A stretch of 43,755 nucleotides of DNA, taken from contig CAAGGF010000081.1 of NCBI GenBank assembly GCA_900769325.1, positions 1 through 43,755 of the forward strand, written 5' to 3'. This document shows, piece by piece, positions 7,740 through 16,150 of this stretch. The translations under genes were made by a program, and so were the position numbers. The notes below the pieces were generated by a model. The model made no database searches and was not told where the DNA came from. It was given only the letters and a program-made list of their open reading frames with translations. How positions within the stretch are numbered: position 1 is the stretch's first letter; each line of letters begins with the position of its first letter. The stretch comes from Spirochaetia bacterium. Lineage in GTDB: Bacteria; Spirochaetota; Spirochaetia; Treponematales; Treponemataceae.

Positions 7740-8733
7740 ATTATTATTCGTTAGCATATTTCTTTTTTCTGGAACATTATTTTTCTCTCAGGAAATGAAA
7801 AATTACACTGAAAATGGAATCTCTTTGGATGGAAATTATTATGGATTACCTCTGGAAGGAAAGTTCGGATATAAATTTAGAAAGAATAATTTTAGTTTTT
7901 CTCCTTATTCTGGTGTGGTATTTGATGTGAAAGATTCATATTCCTTAAATGCAATTGCTGGCATTGATTTTATTTATAGGAATTTTCAATTACAAAATCG
8001 CGTTTACTATGAATTATTGCCTTCTTTTACAAAAAATAATTATAATTTTGTTACATATCAGATAGCACCGGCATACACAAATGATTTATTTTCAATTAAA
8101 TTACCTGTTAGTTATGGCCACAAGAAATTTTACAAAACAGATAATACAAGTTTTAATGAAGATTTCTTTTCGGGTAAAGCTGTGTTTAATACTCATTTAA
8201 TTGATAATGGAATAGTAAGAGTAACAAGCTCTTTTGAAATAGAAGAAATATCAATTTTTAACAAGCAGATAAATTATTACAATGTATTTTTTTCACTTCC
8301 TTGCACCTTTTATTTATCGACTTTTGATTTTGGTATAAAGTATGATTTTTCATTGGCACATGAATTAAGTTTTGAGAATATTAATCCAACAGAAGAAGTT
8401 CGTATTAGTTTTCCATATTCAAAGATAACTAAAAGATTTGCATTTGCCGGAGAAGAAAACAATAATGAAATAATACACTCTCTAGAGTTTGAACAAAGAT
8501 TCTATCCATTCAGGGGAAAAAATCTCTCATCAAATTTCTTTCTATCTTTATTCGAAAATATCGGTTTTAGCTTAAAAACAGATGAAGACTGGAAAATTTT
8601 ATATCAATACGGACTGGGATTAGGTTATAATCTGTATGATAGCGTTCCTTTAACAATGCAACTTGGACTAAATCAGGATAATAGATTCATTTTATTTATT
8701 GGAGTTATATCTAATATAAATCATAGACCGTAG
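7729..8733 (+). CDS. Secreted beta-rich protein, probable outer-membrane beta-barrel
   Basis: This is a 334-residue protein with a signal peptide (hydrophobic core to about residue 21, LFFSQEM). It shows repeated amphipathic strands rich in Tyr/Phe (YGLPLEGKFGYKFRKN, YGLGLGYNLYDS) typical of outer-membrane barrels, and no helical membrane spans. It overlaps the preceding barrel-like gene by 11 bases. The two proteins may form a pair or be diverged paralogues. It is the last gene of the AT-rich operon. The sequence right after its stop matches a chromosomal isochorismatase-like gene read from the other strand, so this is probably the right end of the acquired island. Confidence 0.65.
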   Translation: MRFKLLFVSIFLFSGTLFFSQEMKNYTENGISLDGNYYGLPLEGKFGYKFRKNNFSFSPYSGVVFDVKDSYSLNAIAGIDFIYRNFQLQNRVYYELLPSFTKNNYNFVTYQIAPAYTNDLFSIKLPVSYGHKKFYKTDNTSFNEDFFSGKAVFNTHLIDNGIVRVTSSFEIEEISIFNKQINYYNVFFSLPCTFYLSTFDFGIKYDFSLAHELSFENINPTEEVRISFPYSKITKRFAFAGEENNNEIIHSLEFEQRFYPFRGKNLSSNFFLSLFENIGFSLKTDEDWKILYQYGLGLGYNLYDSVPLTMQLGLNQDNRFILFIGVISNINHRP

Positions 8734-8928
8734 ATAAAAATGATTGATTCCGTATTTATCATGTTCACGGATAATATGAATTACAGTCCAGTCATTACTT
8801 CTGGAAAAATCCAAAAGTTTTTTAATCTGAGGAACAGTTGGCCTAGCACCATTCACATAAAAAGGACGACCAGGAAGGAGAAAGTCATTCTGCATGTCGA
8901 TGATTAGTAATGCTGTATTAATCTGCAT
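8692..8928 (-). pseudogene. Isochorismatase-family cysteine hydrolase, truncated remnant
   Basis: Read on the minus strand, the first 60 or so codons are a good match to the N-terminus of isochorismatase/nicotinamidase-like hydrolases: ALLIIDMQNDFL with the catalytic Asp, PGRPFYVNGAR, and VIHIIREHDKYG. After about residue 60 (base 8749) the family resemblance stops. The frame runs on for 18 unrelated codons that lie over the 3' end of the plus-strand barrel gene. Intact members are about 180-220 residues, so the catalytic Lys and Cys regions are missing. The break coincides with the end of the AT-rich operon, which suggests the gene was cut by insertion of that island. Confidence 0.75.
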
Positions 8929-8976
8929 TCACCAAGATTTCCCAAAGTAATTTTTGTTTTGGAATTTTTTAAGAAT

Positions 8977-9029
8977 TTGTAAAATTCTTGTAAAATTTTG
9001 ATGTAATTTCTTATCTTTTTGATTATACT
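8977..9029 (+). promoter_or_regulatory. Possible promoter region with 11-base phased repeats
   Basis: Two direct copies of TTGTAAAATT start at 8977 and 8988 (11-base period), followed by a weaker third unit (TGATGTAATTTC) at 8999. A TATACT hexamer at 9024-9029 could be a -10 box, but it lies only six bases before the ATG at 9036, leaving little room for a leader. The repeats could be a regulator site or simply low-complexity AT sequence. Confidence 0.3.
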
Positions 9030-9035
9030 GAAAGA

Positions 9036-11888
9036 ATGAGTATTTTATCATTCTTTTATAATTTGATTATTGCACCAATTGAGTTGATAATCGAATTTGT
9101 CTTTGTTTTTGCTAAAGAAAAAATATGTGCGGGCGGGGGTATATTTGCATCTATTGTTACGGTCAGCCTCGCGGTAAATTTTCTTGCGCTTCCGCTTTAT
9201 AATATTGCAGACAATCTTCAAAAAAAAGAACGCGATATTCAGCGTAAAATGGCAAAATGGCTCTCTCACATAAAGAAAACATTTTCCGGTGATGAACGCT
9301 TTATGATGATTCAGGAATATTACAGGCAGACTGGTTATCATCCGCTTTATGCTTTGCGTTCAAGTCTTTCCATTCTTATCGAAATTCCTTTTTTTATTGC
9401 AGCATATCATTTTCTTTCGGCTTCTCCATCATTGAAAGGCGCTTCTTTTGCAATTTTTTCAGATTTGGGAAGTCCTGATAAATTAATTTCGTTTTCACTT
9501 TTCGGGAAAGAACTTTTCATTAATGTTCTTCCAATTTTGATGACGCTCATAAACATTTTTTCTGGAATCGTTTATTTAAAAGATGCGCCGATTCGTGAAA
9601 AAATTCAGGTTTACGGACTTGCAGCGATTTTTCTTGTAATTCTTTATAATTCTCCGAGCGGACTTGTATTGTACTGGATTTTAAACAATCTCTTTTCGCT
9701 TTTAAAAAATATCGTAAACGAAAAATTTAAAAATCCTGGTCGCGTTGTTTCTTATTCGATTGCTGTAATTTTATTGGTCGCTTCAGTCGGAGTTTTGGGA
9801 AATCAAATTTTAGGATTTAAAAAGCGTCTTATATTTTTTGCATTTGCAGTTTTTGTTGCAGCAGTAATATTTTCTTACGGATTTTTAAGAAAATTTTTCC
9901 GTTTTATTTTTGATTTTTTCAGAAAAATTCGTTCAAAAAATCTTCCGCAAAAACAGAATGTCTCTAGAGGTGATTTTGCAGCCGGAAAATATTTTTCGAT
10001 TTTGCTTTTTTCGGCGCTAGGGCTTTCTGTTCTTCACGGATTTCTTCTTCCGTCAGAAGTAATTTCTGCAAGCCCTGTTGAATTTAGTTTTATCGATGAC
10101 AGAACAAATCCTATCAGTTTTATTTTTGGCTCATTCTCGTTTTCTTTAGGACTTTTTACATTCTGGCCGATTCTGATTTTTGAGTTGTTTTCTGAAAAAG
10201 TTAAAAAATCACTTTCGTATCTCTGGAGTTTTCTTTTTATCGCTGCAGTTCTGAATGCTTATATTTTCAGACAGCATTTTGGAACAATGAATATTTTTTC
10301 AGTTCTTGATAATACTGCGGCTCTTGAAAAATATGCTTTGTTTTATACTGCTGCACCGATTTTTGCTTTTGCCGCTGTGATTGCACTTCTTTTTTCAGTT
10401 TCAAAATTCCGCCTTCAAAAGTATTTGTCAATTTTTCTTGTAGTTCTTCTTTCTTCCGAAGTAATTTTTGCTTCTGTTAATTCTTTTAAAATCAATAAAG
10501 AATACAAAAATCTTGTGGAAAATCTTTCAAATCAGAAAAATCTAGTTTCTCAGGCTGAATCGAAAAATCTTTCAAAAATTTATAATTTTTCGAAAACTCA
10601 GAAAAATGTCGTGGTTCTGTTTTTGGACAGGGCGATTCCGACTTTGTTTCCTTATATTTTTAAGGAATTTCCAGAATTAAACGAAGTTTTCAGTGGCTTT
10701 ACGCTTTTTCCAAATTCGGTTTCGTATTCCAGTTCTACGATAAAGGCTTCCCCGGCTTTGATGGGCGGCTACGAATATACGCCTGAAAATATCAACAAAC
10801 GCCCGGACGAACTTCTAAAGGACAAACACAATGAAGCGACTTTAGTCATGCCTAAACTTTTTTCTGATGCCGGTTACGATGTTTCTGTTGCAAACCTTCC
10901 GCTTCCAAATTATACTTGGCACGGAGATTTAAGCGCATATAAAAAAGTTCCTGAAGTAAAAGTTTACGAAACTGGAAAAAAATATTCTTCTTTGTATTTA
11001 AAAGAGCATCCTGAAATTAAACCTGAAAAAGAAGCTTTTTGTGTTGAAGGAAATCTCTGTTCATTTTCGTTAATGGAAATGCTTCCGCCGGTTTTAAGGC
11101 AGGTTTTCTATTTCAGCGGTTGTTATTTCCGCGAATTGATTCCGCATTATTTGAATAATGTTCCTTCAAAATTTTTAGACGAGTGGGCGAGCCTGTATTA
11201 TCTTCCAGAAATCTCTGATTTTACAAATGAAAAACCTGCGTTTATTTTTATCGATAATGAAACGACTCATGAACCGTGCGTTTTAGAAGAAAGAACTTAT
11301 CTTCCAAAAAAGAATCTTGAGAAATCTCTTGCAACTTGCGGAAACGGAATTCTTGAGCCGGAAACAGATGCACCTGTGGAATATTATCATATTACGGCTA
11401 CAACTCTTTTAAGACTTGCAGAATGGATGAAAATATTAAAAGAAAACGGTGTTTACGATAATACACGAATTATTTTTGTGGGTGACCACGGAGCGTCAAT
11501 GAATCTGCCTGCGTTTAAAGGAATGGAATTTGCTGATGAATACAGCCAGTACAATACGCTTTTGATGTTCAAGGATTTTGGCGCATCTGGAAAATTTAGA
11601 ACCAGTGACAATTTTATGACAAATGCTGATACTCTGATTCTTGCGACTGATGGTCTTCCTGTTTCTTCTGAAAATCCTTTCACGCACAAAAAATTTCGTG
11701 ATTTTATCAAGAAAGACGAAGTTACGATTTATCCGTGCCTTGACACAAACACTTTCCGGGAATTTGATTCTTTCTATCTTATGGATAAAACTCAGTTCGT
11801 TCTTGAAGATGAAAAATATCACACGCCGTATTACAAGGTTCATTCTGATATTTTCAATGAAGAAAACTGGACGCGGCTCATAAAGTAG
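9036..11888 (+). CDS. YidC/Oxa1-domain and alkaline-phosphatase-superfamily (sulfatase/phosphotransferase) fusion
   Basis: The 950-residue protein has two parts. Residues 1-235 are a YidC/Oxa1-like module: membrane spans with the conserved cytoplasmic loop (KKERDIQRKMAKWLSHIKK, HPLYALRSSL) and the NSPSGLVLYWILNN block. More spans follow to about residue 490. From about 520 a soluble alkaline-phosphatase-superfamily domain begins: NVVVLFLDRA supplies the first metal Asp, SSSTIKASPALMGG near 563-577 probably the Ser/Thr nucleophile, and GDHG near 815 metal ligands. Such domains transfer or cleave phospho- or sulfo-groups at the outer face of the membrane, as in LTA synthase or phosphoethanolamine transferases. 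The next genes supply a CDP-alcohol type transferase and nucleotidyl-activating enzyme, so it probably modifies a surface glycolipid or polymer. Confidence 0.85.
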   Translation: MSILSFFYNLIIAPIELIIEFVFVFAKEKICAGGGIFASIVTVSLAVNFLALPLYNIADNLQKKERDIQRKMAKWLSHIKKTFSGDERFMMIQEYYRQTGYHPLYALRSSLSILIEIPFFIAAYHFLSASPSLKGASFAIFSDLGSPDKLISFSLFGKELFINVLPILMTLINIFSGIVYLKDAPIREKIQVYGLAAIFLVILYNSPSGLVLYWILNNLFSLLKNIVNEKFKNPGRVVSYSIAVILLVASVGVLGNQILGFKKRLIFFAFAVFVAAVIFSYGFLRKFFRFIFDFFRKIRSKNLPQKQNVSRGDFAAGKYFSILLFSALGLSVLHGFLLPSEVISASPVEFSFIDDRTNPISFIFGSFSFSLGLFTFWPILIFELFSEKVKKSLSYLWSFLFIAAVLNAYIFRQHFGTMNIFSVLDNTAALEKYALFYTAAPIFAFAAVIALLFSVSKFRLQKYLSIFLVVLLSSEVIFASVNSFKINKEYKNLVENLSNQKNLVSQAESKNLSKIYNFSKTQKNVVVLFLDRAIPTLFPYIFKEFPELNEVFSGFTLFPNSVSYSSSTIKASPALMGGYEYTPENINKRPDELLKDKHNEATLVMPKLFSDAGYDVSVANLPLPNYTWHGDLSAYKKVPEVKVYETGKKYSSLYLKEHPEIKPEKEAFCVEGNLCSFSLMEMLPPVLRQVFYFSGCYFRELIPHYLNNVPSKFLDEWASLYYLPEISDFTNEKPAFIFIDNETTHEPCVLEERTYLPKKNLEKSLATCGNGILEPETDAPVEYYHITATTLLRLAEWMKILKENGVYDNTRIIFVGDHGASMNLPAFKGMEFADEYSQYNTLLMFKDFGASGKFRTSDNFMTNADTLILATDGLPVSSENPFTHKKFRDFIKKDEVTIYPCLDTNTFREFDSFYLMDKTQFVLEDEKYHTPYYKVHSDIFNEENWTRLIK

Positions 11889-12022
11889 TCTTTCCGGCAT
11901 AAAAAAAATAGTAGTAGGATTTAAATAAATGCAGTATAATTATTTGTACATTTTGCCTGAATTAATTCAGTTAGAAAATTTCAAATTGTGCTTTTAATTG
12001 GCTGTAAATTTTGGAGAATATA

Positions 12023-13264
12023 ATGACAAATTTTCTTTATATCGACCCGGGAACAGGAAGCATGCTTTTTTCCCTTTTTATCGGGCTTGCAACGACGGCA
12101 GTTTTTGGTCTTCGGGCACTTTTAATCAAAATAAAATCAATCGTCGGTCGCGGAAAACAGACTGAATTAGACAAATCGCATCTTGGAATCGTAATTTATT
12201 CAGATTCAAAACGATACTGGAATGTTTTTTCTCCGATTGTTCACGAATTTGAAAACCGCAAAATTCCGGTTGTTTATTATACGCAGAGCAGCGATGATCC
12301 GGCTTTGTTAGAAAAATTTCAATTTGTCAGGGCAGAATTTATCGGTGAAGGAAACCGCGGGCTTGCAAAAATGAATATGCTGAACGCTGATGTTTGTCTT
12401 GCAACAACTCCTGGTCTTGATGTTCTTCAATGGAAGAGAAGCCGCCAGTGTAAAAAATATGTTCATATTTTTCACGCCGTAGACGAAGCTCTCGGTTATA
12501 GAATGTTCGGTATGGATCATTTTGATTCAATTCTTTTGACTGGAGAATTTCAAGGGGAAAATATCCGTAAGCTTGAAAAATTAAGGAATCTTCCACAGAA
12601 AGAATTAAAAGTTACAGGCTGTACTTATCTTGATTCCATGAAAGAGCGTCTTGAAAAAGAAGGAATCGGCGAAAAATCAGAGAAAACTGTTCTTTTGGCT
12701 CCGTCCTGGGGTGAAAGTGCAATTTTAAAACGCTACGGAAAGAAAATAATTTCTTCTCTTGTGGAAACTGGTTATAAAATCATAATTCGACCGCATCCTC
12801 AGTCTATGGTTAGTGAAAAAGAAATGATGGAAAAACTTATGGCAGCTTTTCCAAATTCTTCATGCCTTGAATGGAATTTCGATAACGACAATTTTGATGT
12901 TTTGAAAAAGAGCGATATTCTCATCACTGATTTTTCAGGAATTATTTTCGATTATACACTCGTTTTTGACAGACCTTTGATTTATGCAGACACATCATTT
13001 GATGATTCTCCTTACGATGCTTCATGGATAGAAGACGAACCTCTATGGCGTTTTGAAGCGTTAAAAAAATTGGGCGTAAAACTCGAAGAAAAAGATTTTC
13101 CAAATATAAAGCAAATAATTGATTCAACAATAGAAAGCACAGAATTCTCAAACGGCAGAAAAGAAATTTCTCTTCAGGCATGGCAGAATAAAGGAAAATG
13201 TGCTTCAAGTACGGTTGACTATCTTCTTGAAGTTCAAAAAACAGTTTTGGATTCTTTAAAATAA
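12023..13264 (+). CDS. CDP-glycerol:glycerophosphotransferase-like protein (TagB/TagF family)
   Basis: The 413-residue protein starts with a membrane anchor (FLYIDPGTGSMLFSLFIGLA) and then shows the CDP-glycerol glycerophosphotransferase fold: VLLAPSWGE, IIIRPHPQS and ILITDFSGIIFDYTLVFDRP, the last two being the conserved His and Asp/Ser motifs of the family. These enzymes transfer glycerol-phosphate or a related phospho-alcohol from a CDP-activated donor to a membrane acceptor. The ATG at 12023 is preferred because GGAG sits six bases before it; an upstream TTG at 12011 overlaps that ribosome site. It lies between the YidC-phosphotransferase fusion and the nucleotidyltransferase fusion, and is probably their pathway partner. 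The actual donor alcohol cannot be told from sequence. Confidence 0.85.
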   Translation: MTNFLYIDPGTGSMLFSLFIGLATTAVFGLRALLIKIKSIVGRGKQTELDKSHLGIVIYSDSKRYWNVFSPIVHEFENRKIPVVYYTQSSDDPALLEKFQFVRAEFIGEGNRGLAKMNMLNADVCLATTPGLDVLQWKRSRQCKKYVHIFHAVDEALGYRMFGMDHFDSILLTGEFQGENIRKLEKLRNLPQKELKVTGCTYLDSMKERLEKEGIGEKSEKTVLLAPSWGESAILKRYGKKIISSLVETGYKIIIRPHPQSMVSEKEMMEKLMAAFPNSSCLEWNFDNDNFDVLKKSDILITDFSGIIFDYTLVFDRPLIYADTSFDDSPYDASWIEDEPLWRFEALKKLGVKLEEKDFPNIKQIIDSTIESTEFSNGRKEISLQAWQNKGKCASSTVDYLLEVQKTVLDSLK

Positions 13265-13287
13265 ATTTTGAAAATTGGAGTGTTTAA

Positions 13288-15108
13288 ATGCAGGCATTGA
13301 TGTTGGCCGCCGGAATGGGCAAAAGGTTAGGGAATTACACAAAAAATGCAACAAAATGTATGGTTCCTGTAAACGGAAAAACTTTAATCGAATATGCAAT
13401 CGAATCTTTAATTTACGCTGGAATCAAAAAATTTACGATGGTTGTCGGTTATAAAAAAGATGTTTTAAAAAATTTTTTGAAAGGAAAATATCCTCAGATT
13501 CAGATTGATTTTATCGATAACGATGTTTACGATTCTACAAACAATATTTATTCTCTTTATCTTGCAAGAGATGTTCTTTCTTCAGATGACACGATTTTGC
13601 TTGAAAGCGACTTGATTTTTGATAAAGAAATTATCCGCGAAATCGTTTCAAGCCCTGAAAAAAATCTTGCAGTCGTTTCTCATTTTGAAAACTGGATGGA
13701 TGGAACCGTAACTGTTTTAAACGAAGAAAAAGCCATTAAAAGAATCGTTTCAAAGTCAGATTTTGACTGGGCTCAGACTGATTCTTACTATAAAACTGTA
13801 AACATCTATAAATTTTCAAAAGAATTCTCAAAAAATATTTACATGCCTTTTTTAAGTGCATATCAGACTGCATACAGCAAAAACGAATATTACGAAACTG
13901 TTTTAAAAGTAATTTCATATCTCGACGGCGATATTTTAAAAGCACACATCGTTGACGGTTCAAGATGGTATGAAATTGACGACCCGGCAGATTTAAAAAT
14001 CGCTTCAACAAGATTTTCTTCCGGGAAAGAACACCTTGAAAATATGTACAAAACTTTCGGCGGTTACTGGCGTTATCCTACGATGCTTGATTTCTGTTAT
14101 CTGGTAAATCCACATTTTCCTCCAAAAGCTCTTGTAAACGAAATGAAGCAAATGTCGGATATTCTTCTTGAAAGTTATCCGTCGGGCGACAAGCAGCAAA
14201 GCCTTCTTGCAGGAAAAATTTTTGGTGTTTTGCCGGAACACATTGCAGTCGGAAACGGAGCGGCAGAATTAATCGCAAGCATTTCTGAATTGAGTTCTGG
14301 AAAAGTTGTAGTTCCTTTTCCTACTTTTAACGAATATCCTAACCGCTTTGGTAATGAAAATACTGTTTGGCTTCCTGCAAATGAAGATTTTTCTTATTCC
14401 GTAGAAGACATCGTTCGTTCTGCACAAGAAAATTCGGCATCTTATGTTCTTTTGATTAATCCTGATAATCCGAGCGGGCACTTTTTTACAAAAGAAGAGG
14501 TTATAAGTTTAGCCGAACAGCTTTCTTCAAAAAATGTTAAATTGATTTTAGATGAATCGTTTGTTGATTTTGCAGAACCTCAAATTCGTTTTACTTTCAT
14601 CGACGAAGAATTGATTTCAAAACATAAAAATGTAATCGTCATAAAATCTATCAGTAAAAGTTACGGCGTTCCGGGAATCAGGCTCGGAGTTCTTGTTTCA
14701 AGCGATGAATCTTTAATCGAAAAAGTTCAGAAGAATACTTCAATCTGGAATATAAATTCTTTTGCAGAATTTTTCCTTCAGATTTTTGACAAATACAAAA
14801 AATTTTACGGTTCTGCGTGCGACAAAATTGCAGAAGAAAGAACTCGTTTTTCAGCTGAACTATCAAAAATTCCTGGAATCAAAGTTTATGAAAGTCAGGC
14901 AAATTATCTTTTGTGCAAACTTTCAGGGGAATCAGAAAAAATCGGTTCTGCCGGCCTTGCAGAAAAACTTCTTGACGGCTACAACATTTTAATAAAAGAT
15001 TTGTCGTCAAAAAAAGGCTTTGAAAAAGGACAGTTCATCCGACTTGCCGTAAGAAATTCGCAGGAAAATGACAGGCTCGTTTGTGCGATGAAAGAGATAT
15101 TTTCGTGA
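13288..15108 (+). CDS. Nucleotidyltransferase-aminotransferase fusion (LicC/PntC-like with PLP domain)
   Basis: Residues 1-235 form a sugar-type nucleotidyltransferase: LAAGMGKRL at the N-terminus, KCMVPVNGKTLIEY with the catalytic Lys region, and an ESDLIF metal motif. This resembles LicC-type CTP:phosphocholine cytidylyltransferases. Residues 255-606 are a fold-type I PLP aminotransferase of the histidinol-phosphate/CobD group: NPDNPSG near 390, LILDESFVDF near 420, and IKSISKSYGVPGIR near 455 with the PLP-binding Lys. A similar two-domain protein in Treponema denticola (PntC fused to a 2-aminoethylphosphonate transaminase) makes CMP-activated aminoethylphosphonate. No phosphonate-forming PepM or Ppd is visible here, so the substrate may instead be an amino-alcohol phosphate. 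TTGGAG precedes the start. Confidence 0.85.
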   Translation: MQALMLAAGMGKRLGNYTKNATKCMVPVNGKTLIEYAIESLIYAGIKKFTMVVGYKKDVLKNFLKGKYPQIQIDFIDNDVYDSTNNIYSLYLARDVLSSDDTILLESDLIFDKEIIREIVSSPEKNLAVVSHFENWMDGTVTVLNEEKAIKRIVSKSDFDWAQTDSYYKTVNIYKFSKEFSKNIYMPFLSAYQTAYSKNEYYETVLKVISYLDGDILKAHIVDGSRWYEIDDPADLKIASTRFSSGKEHLENMYKTFGGYWRYPTMLDFCYLVNPHFPPKALVNEMKQMSDILLESYPSGDKQQSLLAGKIFGVLPEHIAVGNGAAELIASISELSSGKVVVPFPTFNEYPNRFGNENTVWLPANEDFSYSVEDIVRSAQENSASYVLLINPDNPSGHFFTKEEVISLAEQLSSKNVKLILDESFVDFAEPQIRFTFIDEELISKHKNVIVIKSISKSYGVPGIRLGVLVSSDESLIEKVQKNTSIWNINSFAEFFLQIFDKYKKFYGSACDKIAEERTRFSAELSKIPGIKVYESQANYLLCKLSGESEKIGSAGLAEKLLDGYNILIKDLSSKKGFEKGQFIRLAVRNSQENDRLVCAMKEIFS

Positions 15109-16139
15109 TGAAAATTGTTCCCGTTTTTTCTAGAAAGAATAAAGTTCTTTTTTTGCTGCTGATTTTTTCATTCGTTTTTTTTGGTTGCGGAAATTTAGAA
15201 AAATCGTCTCTGTCTTTTCAGGCAATGGACACTTTTGTGTCGGTTCAGACTTTCGGAAAGAATTCTAAAGCCGCAAATCAAAAAATTAAGGCGCGGCTTT
15301 CTGAACTTGAATCGCTTTTCTCGACGACAGATTCCAGCAGTGAAATTTATAAATTGAATCATTCTTCAGAAAAAATTCAGGTTTCCAGCGAAACTTACAG
15401 TCTTCTTTCGTATAGCGTAAAAATGGCGAAAATTTTTGACGGTCATTTTAATCCTGCACTTTTTCCTGTAATCAAGGAGTGGGGGTTTACGACCGGAAAT
15501 TATCATGTGCCTTCAAAAGAAAAAATTGATTTGCTTCTTGAAAAGACTGATTTTTCACGGATTCAGTTTTTTGAAGACAATTTTGTTCAGCTTCAGGAGG
15601 CGATGAGCGTTGATTTTGGTTCTGTCGCGAAAGGTTTTGCAAGCGATGAAATCGTAAAAATTTTTTCAGAGAATAATATTTTATCTTCTTTAGTCGATTT
15701 CGGGGGAAATATTATTGCATTCGGTGAAAAGCCGGATTCTTCTTTCTGGCGAATCGGAATAAAAAATCCTTCTGGCGGCGAAGTTTCTATTGCGGTAAAA
15801 GTTAAAAATCAGATGGTCATCACAAGCGGCGGTTATGAAAGGTTTTTCACGGACGAAAATCAAAAAAAATATATTCACATTTTTGACGGAAAAACCGGCT
15901 TCCCGGTTGAAAACGAAATTGAATCTGTTACGATAATTTGTGAAAATGGTCTTTACGCCGATACTTTGAGCACTGCACTTTTTATAATCGGTTCAGAAAA
16001 TGCCGTTTCGTTTTGGAAAGAGCACAAGGATTTTCAGATGATAATTTTAAAAAAAGACGGTTCTCTTTTGTACACTTCGCCGCTGGAAAGTCAAATTGAA
16101 ATTCTTTCTGATTTTTCTGAAATTTTTGTAATCGGCTGA
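15108..16139 (+). CDS. apbE: FAD:protein FMN transferase ApbE (lipoprotein)
   Basis: ApbE attaches FMN from FAD to a Thr/Ser of extracytoplasmic electron-transfer proteins. The 343-residue product starts with a lipoprotein signal (hydrophobic stretch ending FFGCG, acylated Cys near 26). It keeps AMDTFVSV, VDFGSVAKGFASDEI near 167-181, DFGGNI near 196 and a C-terminal DTLSTALF block with the Mg-binding Asp/Thr. The ATG at 15108 overlaps the stop of the preceding fusion gene by one base (TGATG); an in-frame TTG upstream is unlikely. Co-transcription with the surface-modification genes is likely, while a Gx-transporter gene and a NusG-domain-II gene that commonly travel with ApbE lie convergently downstream. 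Confidence 0.93.
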   Translation: MKIVPVFSRKNKVLFLLLIFSFVFFGCGNLEKSSLSFQAMDTFVSVQTFGKNSKAANQKIKARLSELESLFSTTDSSSEIYKLNHSSEKIQVSSETYSLLSYSVKMAKIFDGHFNPALFPVIKEWGFTTGNYHVPSKEKIDLLLEKTDFSRIQFFEDNFVQLQEAMSVDFGSVAKGFASDEIVKIFSENNILSSLVDFGGNIIAFGEKPDSSFWRIGIKNPSGGEVSIAVKVKNQMVITSGGYERFFTDENQKKYIHIFDGKTGFPVENEIESVTIICENGLYADTLSTALFIIGSENAVSFWKEHKDFQMIILKKDGSLLYTSPLESQIEILSDFSEIFVIG

Positions 16140-16150
16140 TTTTGACAGTT

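Noticed and set aside
1..8733. A RiPP precursor peptide gene inside the visible island
   Set aside because: Plus-strand genes overlap or abut with almost no free space, and no short frame with a leader and a Cys/Ser/Thr-rich core was seen on either strand.
11957..11970. Perfect 14-base palindrome CTGAATTAATTCAG before the TagF-like gene as an operator
   Set aside because: It is AT-rich and single; with this base composition such palindromes are expected by chance, and no regulator gene is adjacent.
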